Assembly: GCF_003573695.1 (NCBI RefSeq)
Contig: NC_039358.1
Span: 229,785,560-229,849,559 of the forward strand
Direction: 5' to 3'
Length of the DNA: 64,000 nucleotides
Source of the DNA: Papaver somniferum
Taxonomy: Eukaryota; Streptophyta; Magnoliopsida; Ranunculales; Papaveraceae
Below the pieces are notes generated by a model that was not told the DNA's origin, did not search any database, and saw only the letters and a program-made list of their open reading frames with translations. Position numbers and translations under genes: made by a program. Positions 54,319 through 64,000 of this stretch are shown here, piece after piece (positions within the stretch are counted from its first letter, which is position 1; each line of letters starts with the position of its first letter).

Positions 54319-55686
54319 ATGATTGTGACCTACAGAGACCAGACAAACAGACTTGTTAGAATTAACCCAGACGAACCTATCGAAATTCTAAGTTCTGAGG
54401 GAGACAGTCCAGATCAACCAGAAACAATGGGAGAACCCCGTACTCTCAAGGATTATATGTACCCAACTAGAGCCAGTCAACCTTCTTGTATTTTGCTACC
54501 CGAGGCTAATGGCCATTATGAGCTGAAATCTAGCACAATACAGATGCTTCCTATTTTTAGAGGTGTTGAGAATGAAAATCCGTACCACCACGTGAGAGAA
54601 TTCGAGGAAATTTGTGGAACTCTGCGTTTCACTCAAATGACCGACGAAACCCTGAAGTTAAGGCTTTTTCCTTTCTCCCTGAAAGATAAGGCAAAGGCCT
54701 GGCTCTATGCTTTACAGCCTCAATCCATCATGACATGGGATGACCTCACAAAGGAGTTTTTCAAAAAGTTTTTCCCGAACCACAAGACTGCGACAATTCG
54801 TCAAAGTCTGAATAGCTTTGTGCAATTAGAAGGTGAGACCTTAGCTAGATACCTGGAGAGATTCAATGAATTATTGCTCCAATGTCCCCATCATGGTTTT
54901 GAAAAATGGAGACTTGTGCAAATTTTGTATGAAGGTCTAGATGTGTCCACCCGAACAACGGTTGAGTCGATGTGTAATGGTCTATTCGTAGATAAAACTG
55001 CTGACGCGTCTTGGGACTTCTTAATTGAAGTAGCTGAAAAGACGCAACAGTGGGAATCCATCCGTGAAACCAGAAAGACTACATCCGAAGCAAAGGCTTT
55101 TAGGATTGAAGCGGATTTTGAGGGTAGGGCAAACATGGCATCAATAGTTAGGAGATTAGAAGAGTTAGAACTACATAAAAATTCAAAACCTTCCACCACT
55201 ACTCTCCGAGAACATGTCGCTTCATCTGTTTGTGCTGCTTGTAACGACCCCAACCATCAATTCCAAAATTGTCCAGAGTTGCTTGCAGTCCAGGAGTCTA
55301 GGCTTGAACAGGCACATGCCATGTTTCAGAAACCAGAGCATAACCCTTATTCACAGACCTACAATCCAGGATGGAGAAACCACCCTAACTTTTCATGGTC
55401 AAAAGGACCCACTCAAGGAGGACCATCTCTACCCAATCAGAGCTATCAAAACAATCAGGGATATCAGAACAATCAAGGTTATCAACACCCGAGAAACCCT
55501 CAACAACAATCAAACTCTCAACAACAATCATATCCTCAACACAATACAGACAAGAGATTGTCCACCCTAGAGGAGATGTTCCAGAGTTTGATGCAAAATC
55601 AGAAAAATACCAAAAAAAAAAAAAAAAAAAAATCGAGTATTTGTTCAATTCCATCATCTCTTGTTCCAAAAATAAAAAGAGAGTAG
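54319..55686 (+). CDS. Gag protein, Athila-like element
   Basis: 455 residues from ATG 54319, open throughout. The N-terminal part has LKDYMYPTR, PIFRGVENENPYHHVREFEE and LRLFPFSLKDKAKAWLYALQ, then WDDLTKEFFKKFFP and ETLARYLERFNELLLQCPHH, the retrotransposon gag (capsid) region, about residues 75-220. A C-x2-C-x4-H-x4-C zinc knuckle CAACNDPNHQFQNC follows at about residues 305-320, then a Gln/Asn/Tyr-rich tail (YQNNQGYQ repeats). A run of about 23 A residues at 55610-55632 adds a Lys tract near the end and may have shifted the original frame. In the cell Gag would form the virus-like particle packaging element RNA. With no pol it depends on a partner element. The frame has no internal stop. 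Confidence 0.8.
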   Translation: MIVTYRDQTNRLVRINPDEPIEILSSEGDSPDQPETMGEPRTLKDYMYPTRASQPSCILLPEANGHYELKSSTIQMLPIFRGVENENPYHHVREFEEICGTLRFTQMTDETLKLRLFPFSLKDKAKAWLYALQPQSIMTWDDLTKEFFKKFFPNHKTATIRQSLNSFVQLEGETLARYLERFNELLLQCPHHGFEKWRLVQILYEGLDVSTRTTVESMCNGLFVDKTADASWDFLIEVAEKTQQWESIRETRKTTSEAKAFRIEADFEGRANMASIVRRLEELELHKNSKPSTTTLREHVASSVCAACNDPNHQFQNCPELLAVQESRLEQAHAMFQKPEHNPYSQTYNPGWRNHPNFSWSKGPTQGGPSLPNQSYQNNQGYQNNQGYQHPRNPQQQSNSQQQSYPQHNTDKRLSTLEEMFQSLMQNQKNTKKKKKKKSSICSIPSSLVPKIKRE

Positions 55687-55689
55687 TCA

Positions 55690-56243
55690 ATGTAAATAAG
55701 AGTCATGTAAATAGTCATTTTTTGTTGTTTCATTGTAATAAGCAAGGAAGGGTGTATGCCATTGATGTACAACGCGAGAAATTGTGAAATACCTCCAACT
55801 CATTCACAATTCTCGTAAAGTCCGGACAACTAGCTAGATTTCGACCTCAGTTCTTAGCCTGAGAAACTATCTCTTGGTGATTAGTAGTCATGACTTCAGA
55901 TATTTCTTTACACATGTGTAGATACACTTTACACTCTTATCACATGTCCTTATTTGTTATCAGTGCTAGGATTGTGCCTTCGATAGCTAGATTGACATCT
56001 CCATTTTGCTGTGAGCTTAACTGTTTTGCACATGTCACGTTTGATGGAATCTGAGCTTATATTTTGACCTAGAACTTTGTAGGTACGTTCTAAGCAAACC
56101 TTCACGAGACTTCAACTCGTCCACTAGGGACACTTAGTGGTTTAAAAGGCTTAGTGCATACGCTAAATGCATTCGAGAGACCAGCGACAGTGGTATAGTT
56201 AGGATTTCCTTAGTTTTGTTTTACTTGAGGACAAGTAAAATTC
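55690..56243. other. remainder of the Athila-like interior, no pol
   Basis: About 550 bp between gag and the polypurine tract, non-coding. Protease, reverse transcriptase and integrase are absent. The end (CTTGAGGACAAGTAAAATTC) is typical of sequence before the 3' LTR in such elements. Confidence 0.6.
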
Positions 56244-56258
56244 AGGTTTGGGGGTATT

Positions 56259-58268
56259 TGATGAGTGCCAAATATTGTATATATTTATCCCTTTTTGTTG
56301 GCATTTTAACTCACCTTTTGTGCATTAATTCTACATTTTATCCCATATTCTGTATTTTCATTGTTTTCAAGAATAAATATTTTTATTAATTAATTTTGCA
56401 TTTTTAGGTAATAAATAAAGTTCGGATGAGTCGCGGAGCGAAAAGAGCAGAAAAGTAGTGAAAAGCCAGGAGAAATTACGCAAGGAAGCCGCGAAGAATG
56501 GTGCGCACAACCTCATTTTCTACACACAAAAGCGCCTCCGTTCTCAGCCGTCAGATCAGTTCTCAGAAGCATCCAACGGTCGCTCCTTCATAGAGCATCA
56601 AAATCTGAAGTCTCTGCCAAGCACCACAGCGCTGAAATTCCAAGCCTTCAGATTAGATGGTAGTTGAATCCAACGGTCGCTCCCTTGCTGTTCATCAACG
56701 TTTGATATCTCCGCCTTACACTACAACACCTAACCCCATCTAGAGTCGTTAACTTCGTTGTATAAAAAAATCCAGCGGTCGCTACAAGCTTCACTTCATC
56801 TCACCGTCCGATTGATCTTTCATCTCCCTATCCCACGGCTCAGCGTCGCAGATCATCAAACTCGATACACTCGCCTCACACCCTAGCGACCGAGCACCTA
56901 CACCTCAAACAAACGCACCCTTCCCTTTCTCCTTCGAACCATCTCCTCCATCACCCCCTCTGCAGAACCGCCATGCCCCGTACCACCACCATGTCCGTCT
57001 CCATCACCACCACCTCACCCCAAATCACTCCACTAATTTCTCCCCAACTCTATTCTACCTAAACCCATCACGTACCATCTCTTTAGCATCACTAATAACC
57101 TCAATTTCTCATCTCTCTGCCTGAAACCCTAGGTGAGAAATTGGGGATATAAATGATGATTAAAGCATCAGTTGGAGCTCGAGAGGAACGAGAAGAAGCA
57201 GGAGAAGATTGGGTCGACGAGATGGAGCAAGTATCTCATCAACAGTAGGTAAATCAATTTCACCAAACCCTAGTTCTACTGATTTTGGGGAAAAATTGGG
57301 GAAAACCCTAATTGGGTAATGGGGTATAAATTGATGTCATATGAAGTATGTAGAGGACACTGTATACCTCTCTGGACTAGCCAGTAGAGAATTGAGCTAA
57401 ATTTTAATGCATTTCAAATTTCAGTGCTTATCAGTGACAGTTGAAAATTGCTTCTGTTTGTAGTTATCTGATATGTTGCAATTTGTGTTTAATTTATATC
57501 ATATGATGAATGTGAATGTTTTACTCATGGTTAGCATGAGCTAATCAGCTTCAGGCCAAGGCTCAGTGAAGCCTTGTGCACTGTCAAGTGTGAATGAGCT
57601 AGGATAGTTACTTCCTGTTGCTGTGTTTTGATTGTGCAAATGAGAGATGCCAATGTTCATAGAGCCTGTGATTGGCTGTACTGTCAAAAGACAGCCAATG
57701 CTAGGGGTAGACTAGTGAGCAAGTTGGTGTTCTTCCATTTCTAGTTGTATGCTTAGGAATGAACACAACCTAGAAACATGTCACTTGATTAGGACACAAG
57801 GTGGATCATAAGCCTTGTCTTACCCACCAATTCCCTCTCTGTCACTTTTATTTTTCAGTCCTGTATGCTTGTATTTCAGTTACTTTTCTTGCCTTTCATT
57901 TTCTTGCACCTTGTAGCTTTTGTGCACTGAAGTCAGTGCATAATCCTCACCCTGCCCTTGGCTGCCAAGCCTTGGTTATTTGCTGCTTTTCTTGGCTGTT
58001 TCTTTGCTGCTTTACTTTCCAAGCCTTGGTTCCTTGTCTGTTATCTTTCCCTGCTGTGGTTCTTAGCCTGTTTCTCTATTGCTTTACCTTGCATTCTTGT
58101 TTGTATGCCTGAAACCTTGCCTGCCATAGTGCATTGCCACTCTTATTAGCCTAGGAAAACTTCTTATATGCTCCTCTCCCTGTGGACAAACCCCTATTCA
58201 CCCTTTTATTACAAATCTTGACCTTGTATACTTGCAAGTGTTTTGTGTGCATCTTTATCATCACACCA
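56259..58268 (+). repeat. 3' LTR of the Athila-like element
   Basis: 2010 bp, same termini as the 5' LTR. The block at about 57032-57095 differs densely from the 5' LTR although total length is unchanged. Confidence 0.9.
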
Positions 58269-58939
58269 GTCGCATATGGAAGGCCGGCATGGGATGGCGC
58301 CGCAAGGTGGTTGGCATGCCATTGGTACATGTGGCATGGCATGCCTTGGCGCGGTTTGGCGTGGCCAAAACTAGGATTTTGGGACAAAAGTTACCATGCG
58401 TTTTCTGGCGACATTGGACGGCTAGGATTTGTGTCTAGGATTGAAGGGTGGACTTTGTTCGTCACACTCCTTCGTTTTGGTAGCCGCATAGGGAAGGATG
58501 GCATGGTATGGGCGGTAAGGTGGTTGGCATGCTATTGGCACATGTGGCATGGCATGCCTTGGCGCGGTTTGGCGTGGCCAAAACTAGGGTTTTGGGCCAA
58601 AGGTTACCATGCGTTGTCTAGAGAACTTGGACGACTAGGATTTGCATATAGGATTGAAGGGTGGCCATTGATCGTCGCACGCCTTCGTTTTGGTAGCTGC
58701 ATAGGGAAGGCCGACATGGTATGGCGCGGAAAGGTGGTTGGCATGCCATTAACACATTTGGCATGGCATGGCTTGGCGCGGTTTGGCGTGGCCAAAACTA
58801 GGGTTTTGGGCCAACGGTTACTATGCATTTTCTGGCGACCTTGGACGGCTAGGATTTGCATCTAGGATTGAAGGGTGTCCGTTGATCGTCGCACGCCTTC
58901 GTTTTGGTAGCCGCATAGGGAAGGCTGGCATGGTAGGGC

Positions 58940-59790
58940 CAAGGCAAATGGCGTGGACGGCTTGGCATAGTGGGGCCAAGGGTTTGGACGGCTTGGCATG
59001 GTGGGGCCAAGGCAGAATGGTGCGAACGGCTTGGCATAGTGGGGCTAAGTCAGAATGGTGCGTACGGCGTGGCATAGTGGGGCCAAGGCAGAATGGTGCG
59101 GACGACGTGGCATAGTGGGGCCAAGGCAAAATGGTGCGGATGGCTTGGCATAGTGGGGCCACGGGTTTGGACGACTTGACATGGTAGGGCCAAGGGTTTG
59201 GCATACCATTGGCGCATGGTGCGGCCAGCATGGCTAGGGCTAAGGGTTTGGCATGCCATTGGCGCATGGTGCGGCCAGCATGGCTGGCATGCCTTGGCGC
59301 GGTAAATGTGACTGGCATGGTTTGCCATTAGCACAATGGTCCGGCTGGCATGGTTGGCATGCCTTGGCGCGAAGATGTGGCTGACATGGTTTTCCATTGA
59401 CACAGTGGTGCGGCTGGCATGGTTGGCATGCCTTGGCGCAAAGATATGGCTGGCATGGTTTTCCATTGACACAGTGGCGCGGCTGACATGGTTGGCATGC
59501 CTTGGCGTGGAGATGTGGATGGCACGGTTTTCCATTGGCACAGTGGTGAGGCTGGCACGGTTGGCATGCCTTGGCGCGGAGATATGGATGACATGGTTTG
59601 CCATTGGAACATTGGTGCGACTGGCACAGTTGTCATGCCTTGGCGCGGAGATGTGGCTGGCATGGTTTGCCATTGGCACAGTGGTGCGGCTGGCATGGTT
59701 GGCATGCCTTACGGAGATGTGGCTGGCATGGTTTTCCATTGGCACAGTGGTGCGGATAGCATGGTTGGCATGCCTTGGCGCGATAGCATG
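58940..59790. repeat. 38-bp and 69-bp arrays in the right gypsy LTR
   Basis: Counterparts of 44440-44690 and 44760-45262, with unit variants (for example a shortened CCTTACGGAGATG copy near 59708). The copies show many point differences from the left LTR, in line with an older insertion of the outer element. Confidence 0.7.
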
Positions 59791-59997
59791 AGAATTAGGG
59801 TTTGGCATGGATGATGTTAGTCAATATTAAGGGTTTTTCCGTGGAACATTGACCCATGTAAAAAAAAGGTACCCCGGTAATTCTTATGTAGGCATGCTGA
59901 TTGATTCAATAAATGTGCTAATGGTCATATTGACGTCATGTCGGATGTACAGTTTTACGATTTTAACCCTAAGCTAAAAACCACCATCAACAATAGT

Positions 59998-62040
59998 ATA
60001 TAATGAAGTGTACAGTTTTCATCAGGCATAATGAACTTCTACAAAAAAATAAGTTGAAATTAACACGGAAGGGTACTTTGGTCCATTTAATATTTTTAAA
60101 TAATTATGGACCAAATAGTAAAGGCGTTTTCCCAAAGGACCAAACAGACATGGGCCCACCTAACAAAGGAGCAAATGATATTTTTCCCCGTATTCAAATA
60201 GTTCCAAGTTTATTATCAATGGTTCTTGATACTTTACATATAACGGATCGTATATGGTTACATATGTTAACCATGACCTGGTCAACCTAATGCACCGGGT
60301 CTTGATGACCAAGCAGTTGAACAGATATTAAATAATCAATCCAGCTCGAATTTAACTTTTTTCTTACTCAGAAGCACTTGAGTACAAGTAAAAGGTCTTT
60401 GATGTAGAATTTTGTGTGCAGAAGTTCAATACTTCCCTCATAAAAATCCTCTACCTATGAAGGTGCACCACTCAAAGATTTAGCGATAGCTTCTAAGACG
60501 ACATATTGACTTCAGACAATGTAACGCTCCGAATAAAGCTTTTCGAAACATTCGCTTTTCCCTAAACTTGAATGTTCAATTAATGAGATGGATTCCACTT
60601 GTTAGACTATGAAAGATTCAATAACTTCAACCAAGATATATTGCAATTTGCAAATGAGCACGTATCATTTTTTGTGGAAACTTTTACAGAAGGTGACATG
60701 AATCAGAAAACTCTTTCAATTTTTTTACTTTATATGTTATACTAAAACCAGTATAGGTTGAAGTACGTTGGAAATATACTCACGATCTTTAGTAAGATAT
60801 TTAATTTGAAGTAAGTGGTTGAGAGACGTGTGAGATTCTCTTACACAACACTGTCACACCCGTTGGAATAAAGAAAATCTTAACTTAAGATAACCATGAC
60901 AAGGTTAAATATGAAAAGGAACCCAAGGAAAACAACATTAGACGTGTTCGGTCATATCCATGTTGATATAATTAAATATGTGAAATAAAATATTAATGAT
61001 ATAGCTCCAATTGCAATAAAGGGTAGAGATGTAATTCTAGCTCCAATATTAATGATATAGCGTAAATACATCTGTCGAGCATGAAACAGGTTGAAAACTT
61101 GATATAATCATATACTGACTGGTATAAGCAATGTAATGGTGGTATCGTATAGTAGCATCCAACTACAAGATATATATGGGAGTTTAATGGATAAGAAACT
61201 CATTATATACTATAAAAGGTCATACCACTAGTCGTCAACTTTAGTGGTATAGTTGAGTGAAGCAATGCTGAATCTTTGTTGCCTAATTGGTATAAAGATT
61301 AAAAATTACATGAGCTCTATAAGAAAGTTACATGAGCCCTGCAAGAACCAAAGGTTAATCAAACTTTGTTAAGTTCCTAATAAAGCGTGCAAACAGTTAT
61401 CATGTGGAAAATCACAGTGATAATAAGAATTGAACGCATCTACAAATTACTTCCAATGATTAGTGGTATGAGAAAATAATGAACCAATTAGTCTAGTGAA
61501 CTGTAAGTCACTAATACTTAGATAAATTAATCCATATAGTCACCCGCAATGTAATGTTTGGGATTAACTCATTTAGGTTACATAACTATAAAAATACTTT
61601 GGTTGTGACATGATGTTCTGTCATCCTTTTATTTGAGTGAACAATATAATGGAAATTACAAAGATTGAAAGAATGCAAAGTGATGTCATATCTCATATAC
61701 AAAGCTTTCTAAAGTAGTATATGCACCACCTCTCCCCCAGTTATGCTTTTAAAGTAATAAAACATGTCATTCATTTTACAAAGTCTTTCTTTAATAAACA
61801 AGATTAAGCACCATCGTAAGATGCAAATGGTAAACAACACTTGTTTCAAAAGAAATAAGGTGATGATATTTGTGAACATATCCATGCAGAATACGAACCA
61901 TTCGAGTGATTTATGGTTCTAATGGATGATTCGAAGTGTTGAATTAGTTACTTTTCATAATAAATGATGCGGTTTTCAAACAATCCTAGTACATATTATA
62001 TATTCTAAGGGATCACCATCCTATATCAATGGTATCGTAG
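59998..62040. other. decayed non-coding sequence
   Basis: No gene recognised. 60085-60165 carries TTTGGTCC-type motifs in inverted orientation to 32973-33015, and TTTATTATCAATGGTTCTTG (60207) recalls TTTATTATCAATGGTCCCGG (32871). The rest is AT-rich and full of stops, perhaps the worn pol and leader of the copia element next to it. Confidence 0.3.
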
Positions 62041-62385
62041 AGGATACCATCAAGGATTATAAATGGTGTCTAAGGAAAAGATTTATGCTATCAACCTTCC
62101 TATAAATTCTTATGGGATATGTAATCTTATGCGTGTATTCACTTATTCGTGTTAGAACCCACAACTATTCAACTATTTTTGCATACCAGTTGGTAACTGG
62201 ATATAATCCTGACATTAGTATTCTTACATGTTTCTGGTTGTGCTACATATGTGCCCTCATGACTCCATATCATACTATGATGGGTCATCAAAATGATTAA
62301 GTAGTTATATGTTGGATATGGATTGATAGACACATTTGTGCCTAATTTGTTTCAAATTTTTATAGTGTTGGAACTCAGTTTTGTA
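62040..62385 (+). pseudogene. Ty1-copia integrase fragment
   Basis: In shifting frames the plus strand reads WGYVILCVYSLIRVR, then YQLVTGYNPDISILTCFWLC and TPYHTMMGHQND. This corresponds to the copia integrase region W..A...A..LINR.PT......P...L.G..P.I..LR.FGC......P......M......GI.VG. Several shifts and stops separate the pieces. Flanking pol domains are not recognisable. Confidence 0.55.
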
Positions 62386-64000
62386 CTAATAGTGTGTTTT
62401 TATGCATGTGTTTTTAAGGATTTTTTGAATAAAACTTTTATGAAAAAATTGGCTCTAAAAAGTGTTAAAATCACCGGGGAAAAGTGTTAAAGGAACCCAC
62501 CAAAATGATTCAAGGCACCTCTAGGGTATGTGCTGAAAGAACCGCAGCCGAGGATAAAGATAACCTTTCTCCTTCTTCTTTTCAAAATTCATTTTTGGCG
62601 GGAAATAGTAGGAGCATAAAAGCATAATTTGGGATCGAGATTTGGGGATGTTTTACAGAGACTCAATGGCTGAAAATTTTTGGGATCACTTGGTTGGGCT
62701 TAACATGCTTGGTATGGGTCTTTGGTTCGATTGAATTTAGATAGATAATTCGAGAGAGGAACACATGGCGGCACGTTCATAGAAGAAGTACTCCACATGA
62801 GTTTTGAATAGGTTTAGCGTGTACTGCGTGTGTTTGGAGAACTTATGCCACCATTTGGAGCATGGAGGAGATAAAAAAACAAAAAAGAGAATTTACAGCT
62901 GACAGGAGCGTGAAGAAGATGAAAAAGGAAATAATTCTCGAAAATGATACTCTTCTTACTGCGAAGATTTGGAGGAGTTATGGCGAGGGATTTTGGTCAT
63001 GTTGAGTATATAAAAGGATATTGGAGTTGAGATGAGGGGGAGATAGAGAATTGGGGAGAGAACAGTGAGAAAGAATCGAGATTTGAAGAATTTCATGCTA
63101 CTACAAAAGGAAGAACAAGACCCGTCCAAGACAGTCGTAAACAAACTGTTGTCTATTCATTTGTTTTGCGATAATTTTCAGCGATATTCAAAAAATAACT
63201 TCAATACTTCTGTTTTATTGTTCCTTGTAACAATTAGTTTTCAACAAATATAAATGTTCCAAACTGCCGTTTTTATTTATTTTTCTCTCTTTCCATCATT
63301 TGTAAACACTTGAGCAATGAATCAATATTATGAGAGAGTTTACACCATGATGGACTAATTTTCATGCGACTAATGTGACGGAGGGAGCCGTTGATGGAGG
63401 CTTGATTGGTAATTTTATGCTTTGAGTTTCATAATTAATTTTTTTTATTCTCTTTTCATCATTATCATATTGTTTAAAACAAATTTTCTTAAATAGTTGT
63501 CATTGAATTTTATGTTCATGCTTGAGTTAATTCTTTTGATGAATCACGCTTATTATTAACAACTATTATTTGAGGGTTTGACATTTGAGAAAATAAGATA
63601 GTGTATTTCATTATTGAGCGAATCCTTAGCCTTAGTGTTTCAAAATCATTATTATATTATTCAATTTACATTAGTTTAACCAACTATTTCCAAAATCATT
63701 TTTAAACCTAAAATAAAAAAATTTCACAAGTCTTAACGAACCCATTTCTTACTACTGTAAAAATTACATCATAAATTCCGAACAATTTTCATTTTGAAAC
63801 CTTTAGCAGGCGATCTCTTAACCGCTTGAAGATCATATTATTTTGACGCGACAGTCTTTCCGTCATTAGGAGCAGATAAGAAAATAGATTTTCTAAGAGA
63901 ACGATAGGAACTATGTTGGTGTGTTTCCACTTTGTCTCATACTGATTCTTGCGCCCCACAAACGTAATTGAGAAGTGAAAAAGAATTATCAATTTTCTAA
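62386..64000. other. AT-rich non-coding sequence, TATA-like site at 63007
   Basis: No gene recognised. TATATAAAAGG at 63007-63017 is followed by purine-rich sequence, a possible LTR or gene promoter, but no matching partner repeat or downstream ORF was found. The last kilobase has only short, stop-rich frames. Confidence 0.3.

Larger units (their letters stand above)
51315..58268 (+). mobile_element. Athila-like gag-only LTR element (TR-GAG type)
   Basis: Two LTRs of exactly 2010 bp (51315-53324 and 56259-58268) begin TGATGAGTGCCAAATATTG and end CATCACACCA. The flanking 5-mers are GTCGT and GTCGC, one mismatch, and the empty site is visible in related repeats (GTAGCCGCAT). The primer-binding site TGGCGCCGCTGCCGGGGA (53331-53348) matches tRNA-Asp with one difference, as in Athila. 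The polypurine tract AGGTTTGGGGGTATT stands at 56244-56258. The 2.9-kb interior encodes only Gag. LTRs are nearly identical outside one 63-bp block, so insertion is recent. Confidence 0.92.
34016..59992 (-). mobile_element. large gypsy retrotransposon with nested elements in both LTRs
   Basis: The LTRs start TGTTTGAGGG and end CACCATCAACA; the pair is flanked by the perfect duplication ATAGT (34011-34015 and 59993-59997). On the minus strand, ATTGGCGACCACAGTGGGAG follows the right LTR as primer-binding site, and AAGAAGGGGACTTAA precedes the left LTR as polypurine tract. The internal region (45475-50111) holds a broken gag, a protease-like frame, an integrase C-terminal scrap and an antisense ORF relic, but no reverse transcriptase or RNase H. 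The left LTR is interrupted by the element at 34367-43347, the right by 51315-58268. Without these, the LTRs are about 2473 and 2922 bp, differing mainly in the copy number of a roughly 213-bp internal repeat. Confidence 0.9.
50112..59992 (-). repeat. right (5') LTR of the large gypsy element (interrupted)
   Basis: The pieces 50112-51314 and 58274-59992 flank the Athila-like insertion. On the minus strand TATATAAATAGG (50484-50495) is a good TATA box. The LTR is about 450 bp longer than the left one once insertions are removed, roughly two units of the 213-bp repeat. Confidence 0.85.

Overview
The window is plant nuclear DNA: GT-AG introns, AT-rich non-coding sequence, and a zinc-independent medium-chain reductase of the plant 2-alkenal reductase type. 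Gypsy, copia, hAT, CACTA, MULE and MITE/SINE-like elements are also present. The plant is most likely a eudicot with a repeat-rich genome. I cannot name the species from sequence alone. Only about 15 kb carries ordinary genes; the other three quarters are nested mobile elements.

Layout. (1) 1-3190: a minus-strand hAT transposon whose transposase has lost its middle. (2) 3191-4670: decayed sequence, possibly with a copia-type LTR relic. (3) 4676-15268: a minus-strand tandem array of NADPH-dependent 2-alkenal (double-bond) reductase genes. Copy 1 is intact (five exons, 347 aa) and carries a 1.85-kb Mutator-like element in intron 1 with a perfect 9-bp target duplication. Copy 2 has perfect exons 2-5 but lacks the splice donor of exon 1. 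Copy 3 is truncated and frameshifted. Two exon-4 relics lie upstream of copies 1 and 2. (4) About 15382-32642: a CACTA-like element with many TGCCGGTA-type repeats. It holds a small CCHC/GRF zinc-finger gene (+) and a broken plant-mobile-domain gene (-). (5) Inside it, 16323-28849, sits an LTR retroelement with THREE LTRs and TWO internal regions, flanked as one block by the target duplication TCAAC. Its middle LTR is a mosaic, which is the signature of unequal LTR crossover.

(6) 32643-34015: trinucleotide-rich DNA and a roughly 45-bp minisatellite. (7) 34016-59992: a minus-strand gypsy element (target duplication ATAGT) with a second LTR element nested in each of its LTRs. A Tat/Ogre-like element lies at 34367-43347 (duplication TGTTG, with gag-protease and an antisense ORF). 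An Athila-like gag-only element lies at 51315-58268 (two LTRs of 2010 bp). (8) 59998-64000: decayed DNA with a copia integrase fragment.

No complete reverse transcriptase or integrase is visible anywhere, so every LTR element here is non-autonomous or broken. The strongest observations are the three-LTR mosaic, the double nesting, a short block of dense divergence between otherwise near-identical LTRs, and the antisense ORFs in two gypsy elements. I found no clearly new biochemical system.
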